Assembly (NCBI GenBank): GCA_028571685.1
Contig: CM053154.1
Coordinates: 18,942,001-19,006,000, forward strand
Length of the DNA: 64,000 nt
Direction: 5' to 3'
Source of the DNA: Heterohyrax brucei
Taxonomy: Eukaryota; Chordata; Mammalia; Hyracoidea; Procaviidae
The translations under genes and the position numbers were made by a program. The notes beneath the pieces are model-generated. The model was not told the origin of the DNA, ran no database searches, and saw only the letters and a program-made list of their open reading frames with translations. This document shows positions 21,263 through 32,380 of the stretch, in pieces; the stretch's first letter is position 1; each line of letters begins with the position of its first letter.

Positions 21263-21764
21263 CTGATACTAGGAATACAGGATAAAAGGCTGGTAAACAA
21301 GGCCAATGAAGTAAAGGAGCTTAGCATCAGTAGTTGTCAGAGAAACAAAAAGAAATTCACAGCAAACTGTCATGCGCTCCTGTTAGAATACACACATGAG
21401 CAAATGAGCAGCTGAGTTTAACTGCAGACCGATGCCTGATTCTCCTGTAGCGCCCTCCTCCTCGGCTCACATCACAAGCAACTTGCCCCAGAGGTGAACA
21501 ATACCTGAATTGGCCTACACCCTGTCCACTAAGACAAGTCTACTAATCACATACTTGAATCTGGTGTCGCTGTCATAGACATTTCTAAATGCTCTGCCTC
21601 AAATTCTGTGTCGGTCTCATGCAGAACAATAGCAGTTCCTGGATGGCCTTACAGCAGTCTGCAAACCACAACTTTGAGAAGCACTGATCTTTAACTACTG
21701 CTGCCAACATCCAGCTGTCCAGAGTAGGAGGACATGGCTCGTAGATTTTTTGCAGACTGAAGTC
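21263..21764. other. Mostly unique; possible MER5-like tail
   Basis: No gene recognised. The end of the interval (21640-21690: CAGCAGTCTGCAAACCACAA, CTTTGAGAAGCACTGA) resembles the terminal part of a MER5-type DNA transposon. Confidence 0.4.
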
Positions 21765-22240
21765 TTGTTGTTGTTGTTAGGTGCCATCAAGTTCAACTCA
21801 TAGTGACCCTATGTGTCACAGAAAGAAACACTGCCTGGTCCTGCACCTTGCCCACAATGGTTGCCACACCAAAGCCCACTGTTGCCACCAGTATGTCAAT
21901 CCATCCGGTTGAGGGTCATCATCTTTTTTGCTACCTTCCACTCTAGTAGGTATGATGTCCTTCTCCAAAGACTGATTCACCCTGACAATGTGTTCAAAGT
22001 ATGGAAGATATAGTCTTGCCATTCTTGCATCTAAGGAATTCTCTGGTTGTACCTCTTCCAAGAGCAGATCTGTTTGTTCTTTTGGCAGTCTATGGTATAT
22101 TCAATATTCTTCTCCAATACCACAATTCAAAGGTGGCAGGCAACTCTTCTCGTCTTCCTTATTCATTGTCCAGCTTTTGCGTATGTATGATGCAATTGAA
22201 AATACCATGGCTTAAGTCAGCCCTATTCTTAAGGTTTTAG
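21765..22240 (-). mobile_element. RTE/BovB-type LINE, 3' end (copy A)
   Basis: Antisense 5'-truncated copy. It starts with the RTE 3' terminus (GTTGTTGTTAGGTGCCATCA) and runs upstream through the C-terminal coding region: CTCCAAAGACTGATTCACCC, CAGATCTGTTTGTTCTTTTG, GGCAGTCTATGGTATATTCA. Frames of 66-81 codons are decayed fragments. A second copy in the same orientation follows immediately. Confidence 0.87.
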
Positions 22241-22244
22241 AATA

Positions 22245-22700
22245 AAGTCTTGTTGTTATGTTCTGTCGAGTCAGTTCCCACCCGTAGAAACCTTAAGCAC
22301 AATGGAACAAAGCACTGCCTGGTCCCGTGCCATGCCCGTAATCATCTTTGTGCTTAAGCCCATTATTATAGCCACTGTGCCAGTCCATCCTGCTGAGGGT
22401 CTTCCTCTCTTTTGCTGACCCTCTACCAAGCCTAATGTCCTTCCCTAGGGACTGGTCCCTCCTGACAACATGTCCAAAGTATGTAAGACATAGTCTTGCC
22501 AACCTTGCTTCTAAGGAGCACTCTTGTTGTACTTCTTCCAAGACAGATCTGTTCATTCTTTTGGCAGTCTGTGCTATGTTCAATATTCTTCTTCAACACT
22601 ACAATTCGAAAACATCAATTCTTATTCTGTCTTCCCTATTTATTGTCCAGCTTTTACATGCATATGATGTGATGGAAAATATCATGGCTTAGGTCAGGTT
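22245..22700 (-). mobile_element. RTE/BovB-type LINE, 3' end (copy B)
   Basis: Antisense, spanning nearly the same element interval as copy A: terminus at TTGTTATGTTCTGTCGAGTC, then ACTGGTCCCTCCTGACAACA and CTTTTGGCAGTCTGTGCTAT. A 96-codon minus-strand frame (22293-22583) retains the conserved C-terminal region in part (SLEARLARLCLTYFGHVVRR). Nothing intact remains. Confidence 0.87.
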
Positions 22701-23185
22701 CAACTTAATTAGGTTTAATTTAGGAAGGTAGGCTGCAGGTTAACCAAGGTTTATCGACTTCAAACTACCAGACAAAAACAAGACCACTAATTCTAAAATC
22801 ACTGAGAAATCTCCAAGGTGTGAATTAAGACCACGGTACAAGAAAACTGAAGCATGCACCTGAAGATGAGTTTGTATGCTCATGCAAATACAAGGTGCTG
22901 TCCAGAAATAATGGCCCAAGGGGAAGTTGGCTGGGAAAAGGTCAGATCCTGTGTTGCAAATCTTTTCCTGTTAACCCCGGGTCTCTAAAGACAGCATAAC
23001 CTGTCCCTGGAGAAGTGATTTGTTTTCAGGAGGTATGCCTTCCCTTCTGCCAGGCGCCTGGGCAAAGAATCATTTCTAAGCTTAGGTCACTAGGATGATA
23101 TGACAAATACCAAGAGGTGCTGTCTCTTAAGGTAGTTGTCTTTCTGGTTTTCAACTGCCATTTCTAATCTCCCTCCTCATACTTC
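22701..23185. other. Unique sequence, no gene recognised
   Basis: No repeat or coding similarity recognised. Confidence 0.45.
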
Positions 23186-23420
23186 ATTCTCTAAATGAGA
23201 GGGTCTCAGGCCTTGTTTCACAATAGAATCACCTGGAAAGCTTTAGCAAATAATGACACTCCAGCGCCACTCCCTGAGATTTTGTTGCATTTGTCTGCAG
23301 TGGAGTCCAGGCATTTTGTTTGTTTGTTTTTTAATCTCCCCAGATGAATATAATGTACACAGTTGAGAATATATGCCTTAACCAAAGTAGCCCACTTCTC
23401 CTGCGGGCAGTTGGGTATGA
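23186..23420 (+). repeat. MER5-like DNA transposon fragment
   Basis: CAATAGAATCACCTGGAAAG followed by CTTTAGCAAATAATGACACT and CAGCGCCACTCCCTGAGATT follows the order of the old non-autonomous hAT (MER5-type) repeat. Strongly diverged, with a T/G-rich insertion. Confidence 0.5.
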
Positions 23421-23514
23421 TCAACCCATCAGTCACAGCATTTTGTGAACTCCTCGTGTGGGGTGGGTTTGCAAATATGGCAAAAACTTAATAAGAAATA
23501 TCAGCCCCTAGCTC

Positions 23515-23690
23515 TTCCAGATCAGTGGTTGCGGAGCATGGTCGTTGGGCCTGTACTATCAGCATCACCAGGATACTTGTTTCAAATGTTAATTCTCAGC
23601 CCAGGTCAGAACTTTGGCAATCAAACCCACTTATCTGAGTTTTAGTAAGCCCTCTAGGTGTCTCCAATGCACACTAACATTGGGGGGAAA
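23515..23690 (+). repeat. MER5-like DNA transposon fragment
   Basis: AGATCAGTGGTTGCGGAGCA, then ATCAGCATCACCAGGATACT, ATTCTCAGCCCAGGTCAGAA and TATCTGAGTTTTAG are MER5-type landmarks in order. Confidence 0.5.
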
Positions 23691-23699
23691 TTACTCCAA

Positions 23700-24260
23700 G
23701 TCCTAAGGACTGAACATTCATTCATTCACTCATCTCGGTGTTAATTCTCCATGTTTTATCACATATGGAGTCCACTCTATGTCCCAGAAATTGGGGGAGG
23801 CACTGAAAGGGCATCATCCATGCCTAGGAGTTTAGAGTCCAATGGGGGAGACAGACAGCAAGCAAATGACTACAGAAATTATTATTTAATTACAGTTGAG
23901 ATAACTGCTGTAAAGGTAGCATGAAGTAGATGGTGCTGTGGGAGGGTGTTACAGGATCCTAATGTGGCTTGCAGGAGTTGTAGAAAACTTCCCTGAGGAA
24001 GCTAAATCCTGAAGGATGATTAGGAGTTACCTTGGTGAAAACCTGTGCACAGAGCATTACAGACACAGGGAAGAGATTCTGCAAATGTCCTGAGGCAGGA
24101 GGGAACTCAGCATGTTTAGGCACTGAGAGACGTCAGAATGGTGGGAGCTGAGGGAACATGGGGGAGGGTGGCAAGAAATGAGTGTGCAACAGGAGCCAGG
24201 GCCAGGCCACAAAGGGCCCTATGGACCTTGTCAGAGATGTTGAACTTGATTCCATGTTCA
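23700..24260 (+). repeat. Ancient mammalian repeat, L2-like
   Basis: ATTCATTCATTCACTCATCT is followed by GTTTAGAGTCCAATGGGGGA, GGAAGCTAAATCCTGAAGGA, CAAATGTCCTGAGGCAGGAG and CCACAAAGGGCCCTATGGAC. This is the familiar order of an old dispersed mammalian repeat. I lean to the LINE2 group but am unsure. Confidence 0.42.
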
Positions 24261-24519
24261 ATAGAAGGTTGATGAAGATTTTTTATAAGCAGGAGCTAAT
24301 ATCAGTAATATTCCTGAAGTTGAGTAGTTTTCAAAATTATGCACTGATTCTGGCAATTTAAACTACCGGTGCTATAAGTAAGCCAGCCAAAGCCAAGTGC
24401 TGTCGAGTTGTATCTGACTCGTGAGGAAAGAGTTAAATGCTGTGCTCTTGACTGAGACCTTTACATCTCAGTTGAAAATGATAAACTTCTACTTACCTAA
24501 TAATGTCCTCAGGATGTTT

Positions 24520-25175
24520 ATACTGGTCGCAACTTGACTAGTAACCAATGTCATGATAAATGGAGAAAGGACTGAGGTTGTCAAGGGTTTTAGGTCACTA
24601 GGTTCCACAATCAATGCCCACGGAAGCAGTGGCTAAGAAATCAAGCGATGCATTGCATTTGGAAAATCTGCTGCAAAAGACCTCTTTAAGTTGTTGAAAA
24701 GTAAAGATGCCAACTTGAAGACTAAGATGCTCCTGACCCAAACCATGGTATTTTCAACTGCATCACATGCATGGAAAAGCTGAATGATGAATAAGGAAGA
24801 TCGAAGATGAATTGATGCCTTTGGATTGCCATGTTAGAGAATATTGAACTTACCATGGACTGCCAAGAGAACAAACAGATCTGTTCTGGAAGAAGTACAA
24901 CCAGAGTATTCCTTGGAAGCAAGAATGGCAAGACTGAGTCATACATTCTTTGGACATCTTTTCAGGAGGGATCAGTCCCTGGAGAAGGCCATCATGTTGG
25001 GTAGACAGTCAGCAAAAAAGAGGAAGACCTTCAAGGAGATGGACTGATGCAGGGACTGCAACAATGAGCTTAAGCATCAAAATTATTGTAGACATGGTAG
25101 GGAACTGGGCAGTGTTTCATTCTGTTGTGCACGGGGTCACTATGAGTTGGAATGACTAAACACCACCTAGAAACA
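24520..25175 (+). mobile_element. RTE/BovB-type LINE, 3' end (copy C)
   Basis: Sense, 5'-truncated within the reverse transcriptase gene. Landmarks are CATGATAAATGGAGAAAGGA, TGCAAAAGACCTCTTTAAGT, ACCATGGACTGCCAAGAGAA, CAGGAGGGATCAGTCCCTGG and the 3' tail GTCACTATGAGTTGGAATGA. Several stops break it; frames of 67-69 codons are the C-terminal remnant. Confidence 0.87.
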
Positions 25176-25179
25176 GTAT

Positions 25180-25540
25180 TTACAGCATGTATTAGCCAAG
25201 ACGGGTTAGGTTATGCTGTGGTTTAAAAAAAAAAATTCCCGCGGCTTAAAATAGCAAATATATTTCTTGCTCACTCTATATTTCCAAGGAACAGAAGACT
25301 CTGTTCTGTATGGTCAGTCAGGGACCCAGGCTAATGGACCGATACCATCTGGGTCATGTAGTCTCCATGGTTACTACAGCAGAAGAGAGTGCTGCAAGTC
25401 AAAGACTAGTTCCTAAATGCTTTGACCCAGAGCAAAACACGCTTCACTTTTAAAGAAGTGGAATCATTTCTGTTGCTTGTCCACGCATCAGCGTTAGTTA
25501 CATGACCCACCTAACTGCAGGTGGGCTTGGAAATACAGGG
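25180..25540 (+). repeat. Probable ancient mammalian repeat, family uncertain
   Basis: GGTTATGCTGTGGTTTAAAA, GCGGCTTAAAATAGCAAATA, GGACCCAGGCTAATGGACC and CATGACCCACCTAACTGCA appear in an order I associate with an old dispersed mammalian repeat. I cannot name its class reliably. Confidence 0.33.
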
Positions 25541-25621
25541 GAGCATGTTGTAGTTGTTGGATGGTGAATGTTTCTACTGCACAATAAAACATGCCAAAGG
25601 GTGAAGTGTCTTACTGAGGCA

Positions 25622-26105
25622 CTTACTGTTATGCGCCCTTGACTCAGTTCTGACTCCTAAGGACGCCACGTGCAACCGAACAAAGTGCTACCTAGTCCTC
25701 TGCTATCTTCACAATCTTTGCTGTGCTGGAGTCCATTGTTGAAGCCATTGTGTCAATCCATCTTATTAAGGGCTTCCTTCTTTTTGTTGATCCTCTTCTT
25801 TACCAAGCAAGGACGATGTCCCTCTCCAGGGACTGGCCTTTCCTAATAACATGTCTAAAGTAGGTGAGACAAGGATCATACTAGCTGTATTTTTTCTAAG
25901 ACACACTTGTTTGTTCTTCTGGCAGTCTATGTTATATTCACTATTCTTCACCAACATCATAATTCAAAGGCATCATTTCTTCTTTAGTCTTCTTTATTCA
26001 TTGTTTAGCTTCCACTTGCATAGGAGGTGACTGAAAATACCATGGCTTGAGTCAGGTACCCCTTAGTCCTCAGAGTGACATCTTTGCTTTTTAACACTTT
26101 AAAGA
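25622..26105 (-). mobile_element. RTE/BovB-type LINE, 3' end (copy D)
   Basis: Antisense 5'-truncated copy: ACTTACTGTTATGCGCCCTT terminus, CAGGGACTGGCCTTTCCTAA, TTCTGGCAGTCTATGTTATA, ACCATGGCTTGAGTCAGGTA. It covers much the same element interval as copies A and B. Confidence 0.86.
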
Positions 26106-26369
26106 GCAGTACTGAGTTACAAACACCTGACTCATGATCATTCTAGAGGCAGAATGAGACGAACCTGAGAAATGAGATGAGCTGTGTCAACAAGGCTCCA
26201 ATTTGAGCATATCTTGTAAGCAGGTGCCTCATTCAAGAGTGGTAATGAAGATGTTCCCTCCCATTTTGAAGGTGCCCACTTTTGCTGGACTAAAACCACA
26301 GCTTCCTCTGAATCTCTACCAACTCCTAAGTCAAACCATGCTAACACTGGATGGATGAGCCTTTAGACA

Positions 26370-26525
26370 TCATCCACTCAACCATCTCATTATTAGGAGG
26401 AAACTGAAACCCAAAGTGGAAGTAACTTACCCAAAACTAACACAAAGAATTATGACCAAGTTAGGATTAGAAATTTTCCTCCTGCCTTCTATCCAGTGTC
26501 ATTCTAACCCCCAGATGATGAAAAA
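26370..26525 (+). repeat. MIR-like fragment
   Basis: GGAGGAAACTGAAACCCAAA, then GTAACTTACCCAAAACTAAC and TTAGGATTAGAAATTTTCCT follow MIR order. Diverged. Confidence 0.42.
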
Positions 26526-27207
26526 AAGTATAGATAACATCCAATTTTAAAAAAGTAAGCTGAACCAAAACTCAAAAATTCTATCCAAATGAATGAAAAA
26601 GAAAAAAAATCAAGAATGACATTTCAACAGACGAATGCCTTGCTAGACGTGCTCTTTCATCTATGGCAAGAAATATGGAAGACAGCTACCTGACCAACTA
26701 ACTGGAAAAGATCTATACTTACATGCAGTCCAAAAAAAAAGTGATCCAACAGAATGCATAAATTATTGAACAATATCATCAGTAACATACACATATAAAA
26801 TTCTGCTGAAGATCATTTAAAAGCAGTAGCAGCAGTATATTAACAGGAAACTGTCAAGAACTCAAGCTGGATTCAGAAGAGGATATAGAATGAGGGATAT
26901 CATTGCTGATGTCAGATGGATCCTAGATAAAATTATGTACTAGAAAAATGTTTACCTGTGTTTGATTGACTATGCAAAGGCATTCAACTGTGTGGATCAC
27001 GTTGAATTATGGAAAACATTGTGAAGAATGGGAATTCTGAAACATTTCATTGTGTTCATGGAGAAACTGTACATAGACAAGAGATGTTCAAAGAGAACAA
27101 GGGGTACTGTGTAGTTTAAAATCAGGGAAAGTGTGCCTCAATGTAGTATCCTTTCATTACATTGATTAAATCCATATGTTTAGTAAATAATCCAAAAGCT
27201 AGATTAT

Positions 27208-27390
27208 ATGAAAAATAATGGATCATTAGGATTGGAGGAAGGCCCATTAACAACATGTTATGCAGATGACATGATCTTGCTTGCTGAAAGAGGACTTGAA
27301 GCACTTACTGATGAAGATCAAAAGCTACAACCTTCACACTGGTTATACATCAGCATAGAGAAACAAAACTCCTCACAATTAGACCAATAA
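27208..27390 (+). pseudogene. RTE reverse transcriptase fragment with YADD box
   Basis: A 60-codon remnant of the palm domain of the RTE reverse transcriptase. Residues 18-21 read YADD, the metal-binding catalytic motif, followed by MILLAERGLEAL, the usual downstream helix. The start codon here is not biological; the segment is a slice of a longer polyprotein. The next open piece, 27398-27628 (76 codons, MINGEKIEVVRDF...), lies in a different frame, so at least one frameshift has occurred. Confidence 0.8.
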
Positions 27391-27718
27391 GCAAAATATG
27401 ATAAATGGAGAGAAGATCGAAGTTGTCAGAGATTTTCTTTTACTTGCATCTACAATCAGTGCCCACAGAAACAGCAGTCAAGAACCCAAAGGACATATTT
27501 CACTGGGTAAATCTGCTGTAAAAGACCTCTTTAAAGTGTTAAAAAGCAAAGAAGTCACAATGAAGACTAAGGTGCACCTTAGTCAAGCCGTGATGTTTTC
27601 AATCGTCCCATACGCATGTGAAAGCTGAACAATAACTAAGAAAAACCAAAGCAGAACTGATGCCCTTGAATTATGGTGTTAATGAAAAATATCGAATATA
27701 CTGTGGACTGCCAGACGA

Positions 27719-27901
27719 ATGAACAAATCAGCCTTAGAAGAAGCACCAATAGAATATTCTGTAGAAGCAAGAATAACGGAACTTGGTCTCACATGCTTTG
27801 GACATATTACCAGGAGGGAGCAGTCCATGGAGAAGGACATCAAGCTTAGTCAAGTCTATGTTCAGCAAAAAAAAAAAAAAAAAAAAAGAGGAAAACAATA
27901 G
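27719..27901 (+). pseudogene. RTE C-terminal region fragment
   Basis: A 60-codon remnant from the conserved region downstream of the reverse transcriptase (EYSVEARITELGLTCFGHIT, then RREQSMEKDIKL). The last residues are a lysine run encoded by the A(21) tract and are not ancestral. Confidence 0.7.
27867..27887. repeat. A(21) homopolymer inside RTE copy E
   Basis: 21 consecutive A lie where the related copies have only short A-rich coding sequence (compare GTCAGCAAAAAAGAGGAAGA in copy C). This looks like slippage expansion rather than a retroposon tail, because RTE sequence continues on both sides. Confidence 0.9.
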
Positions 27902-28035
27902 GAGGGATTTACACGGTGACTGCAGTGATGGGCTCAAGAATAGCAACAATTGTAAGAAGAGCACAGGACTGGGCAGTGTTTCCTTCTGTCATCTATAGGG
28001 TCACTTTGAACTGGAACTGATACAATTGTTTCTAA

Positions 28036-30029
28036 CAAGGAAATGTGAAATAAGATGGCAGAAATAATCTAAATATGTGCGTGATCATAATAGATATATA
28101 TGAAACATCTAAGACTCAGATTTTTTAAATCCAGCTCCTTGCTATCTACAATTCAAACAAGAAGCAAAATGACACAGGTTGAAATAAAAGAAATGATGAA
28201 CAATAAAACAAGCAAGTGCTTCTAAAAATAAAGTAGGTATAGTACTATTAATATCAAACACATACACATTCAAAATTAAAAACATTAAACAAGATAAACT
28301 GGTTGGAAGCCTGACCTTTTTTTTTAACTGAAACAGTCGTGGTCCTAAAAATTCAAAACACATAGTATGTAAGGAGCACCAACATGGCAAGATAAGATGG
28401 AAATATCTGTGAAGTGTGTGTGTATACGTGTGTGTGTAAAAGTGTATATGGGACTATGCGACCAAAAGGCTTCTGGAATCTATAAATCCATCCCGCTTCC
28501 TTTTTTAAATACCTGGTCATATATTCTACTAAATCTTAGCTACCTGTCCTCCAGGAGTTGGCCCTCTAAACCAGGCAACTCAGACCCAGGTGCCTAAGTA
28601 GAGTGGCACTTTTTATTGCAGGCTGGAATTCTGCCGATGAGCAAGTCAGTGAAGGGTACCCTAGTGCTGTGAACCAACCCCGGGGGAGTGGAGATTGTCC
28701 CACAATAGGAGAGTAAGGATCCCGCTCTATCAAGGTGTGTGACTCACAGCACCAGTGTCTGCTCCTGATGCCACAGCTTTGGCTGCCAAGACCTGTAGGC
28801 AAACCCACCACCTGGCCACAGCCCTTTTAGGGAGCACCTGTTTTACTGGACACTTGCCTGGGCACATGGGGACCCCAGCTGCTAAGAATTCTTGCACAGG
28901 CCCTGTCATGCTAGGCATTTCCAAAGCAAATACCCCCAAGTCCCACACTAAGTCCATCTGTTTCCTATTTTAAGGAGTGAGTCTTATACATCAGTCTGTT
29001 AACGAATCCTGCCACAGCCCTGTGGTTTTATAACAGAGCAGAGGGCAGCCGAGGGCCTGGCAGTCTGCCTGCTAACAAGCGGGCCTCCTTCTCTGTGCTC
29101 CCATCCATCACAGTCCTACGCCAACCCTTAATGGGGGGACTCTAGGCACTGGGTGTTTATGGGGGTCGATAGCTATCGCTGGTTCTTTATTTCTAAAAGC
29201 ATCAAGAAGGCTCTGAGCTAGTGTCACAAGCCTGGGAGGTTTGCTGAGAAGATAGAAGTGTTGGATGGGGCAGAAGGGGAGATGAGCTGGAAGATCATTT
29301 CCAAAGTAGAACTCCAGGTCTGAGGAGAGCTGCAGCTTCTGCTGGGAACTTGACTGCAGCTCTCTGTCTTTTGCTGCCACTGACTGGCCCTCCTGCAGCC
29401 CACAGTGGGGACTGCTGAAGGCACTGCAGACATTTTTGGCAGGCTGGCCTCGCGTTCATTAATCTGCCTGCCACCAAGCCCCTGTGAAAAGAGGAAATCG
29501 TTTCACGCTCATGAAAAGACAGGGGGAAAGGGCTCGGGGTGGGAAGAAGGTCTAGATGCAGGATGGGCAGCAAGGGCCGGGGTGATGCTGCGTCGCTCTA
29601 AGCGGGCAGAGCACAGCTCCTTAGGGGAGCACGCAGACCCTTCCCCAGGAGGCCCGTGGAAGCCGTGACCGTTAATTAGCCCAGTAATGGGGACTGGCTG
29701 GAGTTACTCCAGCTGAAAGTGCAGACCTGGAACAATTGGGGCCTGTTTTCTGACAGAGATGACAAATGAAGCAAGTGAAAGGGGTGTGTGAGTATAAAGA
29801 GAGGCACGGACAAGAGGAAATGCCAAGTGTAACTTGTGGCAATGAAGTTTAAAGGCAGACTCTTGAAGTTAGGTGGAAAAGGAGCCAATATTGGGGTCTT
29901 CCTCTCGGAGAGTTTGGAAGTGACAATCGTTGAGGCTACAAACGACGCAACACTGGAGGCAGCAACTCTTCCAGCTCGCTGAGGCCTGAACGAGGGCTGG
30001 GCCCATTTCTGAATGTCTGGGGAAAGCAC
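28036..30029. other. Mostly unique sequence, no gene recognised
   Basis: An AT-rich segment (28080-28380) could be old LINE sequence but gives no clear match. The interval 28560-29700 is GC-richer and repeat-free. Within it, 29450-29690 has several CpG and the word CCGTTAATTAGCCCAG. Frames up to 154 codons show no domains. Confidence 0.4.
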
Positions 30030-30222
30030 TAAACCAACCAACCAGCTGCCATGTACATAGTGATACCATGTACAACTGTACTCCATCAGGCTTTTGGTAG
30101 CTGGATTGTTTGGAAGTAAATCACCAAGCCTCATTTCCAAAGGGTCTTTGAGTGGACTTAAATCTCAAACCTTTCAACAGCAGCCAAGTATCTTAATCTT
30201 TTGTGCCACCTGGGACTTCCAC
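30030..30222 (-). repeat. AfroSINE, longer variant, diverged
   Basis: Antisense copy: degenerate tail near AACCAGCTGCCATGTACATA, middle AGTAAATCACCAAGCCTCAT and head ATCTTTTGTGCCACCTGGGA. Confidence 0.65.
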
Positions 30223-30935
30223 TGGGGAGGACTAGAACTCAGAACACACCAGGTCTTCTCACGCTCACTGATGCCTGGGCCGTATGATCAATGTAGTCAG
30301 AGAAAAAGGCAATCTGCATTTCTACCAGTGAGGAGGATGGGTCCTTAGTAAAAAGGCGGCCACTTGTTCTGCTGATCACCTGGGTGAGTCTGGAGATCTA
30401 CCCTGGGAGAGAGGTGCTGGATAAAGCTCAACTGTTGGGTTTAGCAAAGGGAAATTAATCTGGGGAGAAAGACGAGGCAGCCCATGAAACAGCAGGGACC
30501 CAGGCTCGCTGTATTCCTCCTCCTATGGTGTTCTTCTCTGTCTTCTGTGAAGTCAGCCAAGCCTTTAGTGCCTAGCATGAATGGATTTTGGAGAAACCAG
30601 GGAAGAGGCTGAAATCAGGCCAGGCTGACAGGGGGGAAAGGCAATCAACTATGTAGACATGGGAAAGGAAAGGGTCGCAACAGTGGCACCCTCAGGAACA
30701 AGCAGACGTCGTGGCAAAGGCCTTGGACATTTACAACCTGGCTCTCCAAGGGACAAGGAAGTCCTAAGGGTTACATGAGGGTCACACGTGCTTAGAGCCC
30801 CCATTCCTTGGTAAAAGGCCACTTTGCAGTGCCTGTTCCCCTTCCTGAACATCCAGATGGGTCCTCTGTATCCCTTTCTCTCATTTCCTAAGTTTTCATT
30901 TACATAGAGAAAAACTCACCTTTTTTTCAGTTTGT
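30223..30935. other. Unique sequence, no gene recognised
   Basis: No repeat class recognised with confidence. Confidence 0.45.
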
Positions 30936-31300
30936 GGTCTGTCCATTTTGATAAATATACACATTTGTACTCCCCACCATAAGCAAGATATAGGACATCT
31001 CCCTCATTCCCAGAAGTTCTCCAATGCCCCTTTGAAAGTCAAACCCTTCCCTTACCCTCATCCCCTGATAACCACAGATCTGTTTTCTGTCACCATGGTT
31101 TTGCCTTTTACAGAGTATCATATAACATTCCAAAGTCATATGCTACCTAATCTTTTGAGTCTACCTTCTTTCACTTAGCGTGGTGCATACGAGATTCATC
31201 CACATTGTATATGAGTCATTTGCTCTTTTTCATTGCTGTGCAGTATTCCAGTGTGTGCATATAGCAGTTTGTGGATCCATTTTCCAGTTTAGGAACATGT
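30936..31300 (-). mobile_element. Old L1 LINE 3'-end fragment
   Basis: Antisense L1 sequence: TGATAACCACAGATCTGTTT, TATCATATAACATTCCAAAG, CTTTCACTTAGCGTGGTGCA, GATTCATCCACATTGTATAT, GCAGTATTCCAGTGTGTGCA. This is the order of the L1 ORF2 end and 3' UTR read in reverse. More diverged than the L1 at 56-61 kb. Confidence 0.68.
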
Positions 31301-31374
31301 CCTCATGTCCTTTCACATCCTTTTTTCCCCCATTTATTTTGGTTCTTGAGAATTTACTCAGCACAATGTAGACC

Positions 31375-31870
31375 AATGCAACCATTTCTACATGCACAAT
31401 TCAGAAACATTGATGATGTTCTTCAAATTGTACAACCATTCTCTCCCTCCTTTTCAGAGCTATTCCTCCCCCATTAATATAAACTCACTGCCCCCTAAGG
31501 TTGCTATCTATTCTCTGAGCTGCAATTGTCAATTTCACCTGTATAGATTGTTCTTAAAAGAGCACAGACATTTTTTATTAGCTAAGCTAGACTATTGTTT
31601 GCTTTTAAGAAGGCTTCAAGGGATATATGGGGTTTCAGGCTTAATAGTTTTAGGGGTTCATCTAGCCTCCATGGCTCCAGAAAGTCTGCAGTCAGTGAAA
31701 ATTTAGATTTCTGTTTTGCATTTTCCCCCTTTGATCAGGTTTCTTGCACAGACTCTTTGATCAAAATGTTTAGTAGTGGCAGTTTGGCACCATTCAGCTC
31801 TTCTGGTCTCATGGCAAAAGAGGCAGTTTGGGGTCTGGTTTATTATCTGATTTTTTAAGTGGTAAGGACG
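31375..31870 (-). mobile_element. Probable L1-type 3' UTR fragment
   Basis: CTCCATGGCTCCAGAAAGTC, TTGCATTTTCCCCCTTTGAT, TTGGCACCATTCAGCTCTTC and TGGTCTCATGGCAAAAGAGG parallel the landmarks of the antisense L1 3' UTR at 56.4-56.6 kb. It is in the wrong order to belong to the L1 piece at 30.9 kb, so it is probably a separate copy. Confidence 0.45.
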
Positions 31871-31939
31871 AAAAAAGTAATCTGGCCAGGATTTTGGGAA
31901 GTCTTCTTCTCTATAATATCCTCCTACAGGCTGGGTACT

Positions 31940-32380
31940 AGTCTTGGGTGCTAGTGACAGAAACACAACTCAAATTAGCATAGACGAGGGGAATTCTTTG
32001 GCTCATATAGCCAGGAACGTATGGATTACGTCCTGTCTTGATGGTGATCGGGTTCAACTCAAATGCTATCACTGGATGCTCTTTTCTCCATCTCTCAGAC
32101 GTGTTTCTTTCCAGACGATGAGACACTTCTTTCCTGCAGTGGCCAGACTTTCTCTATGAAATGGGCAGGCTAGCCACCAGCAACTCCAGAACTACAGCTT
32201 CCAAGCTTAGCTATTCTACCAGAAGAAAGAAGGCCAGTTTCCTTCTCCGACATCCATACATCGGTCTCAGGGGCGGACTCCAATTGCTCCTCTTTGAGTC
32301 ACGTGTTAATTCCTCAACCAATCACATAACAAAAAGACAATACTATGAAAGGAAGATAGTCACATGGCAGGCAACTTGTG
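31940..32380 (+). repeat. Probable ancient mammalian repeat, family uncertain
   Basis: GTGACAGAAACACAACTCAA, GAATTCTTTGGCTCATATAG, CCATCTCTCAGACGTGTTTC, CACGTGTTAATTCCTCAACC and AATCACATAAC appear in an order I have seen in an old dispersed repeat. The class cannot be named. Confidence 0.33.

Larger units (their letters stand above)
26610..28035 (+). mobile_element. RTE/BovB-type LINE, reverse transcriptase to 3' end (copy E)
   Basis: Sense copy of about 1.4 kb covering most of the reverse transcriptase and the C-terminal region. It starts near CTATGGCAAGAAATATGGAA and passes TTGATTGACTATGCAAAGGC, TGTTATGCAGATGACATGAT (YADD box), CAGGAGGGAGCAGTCCATGG and the 3' tail GGTCACTTTGAACTGGAACT. It lies downstream of antisense copy D. 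Frame changes between successive fragments show that it is dead. Confidence 0.88.

Noticed and set aside
29450..29700. CpG island promoter
   Set aside because: CpG count is raised only moderately and no transcription-start features or downstream exon are visible; retained only as a low-interest candidate block.
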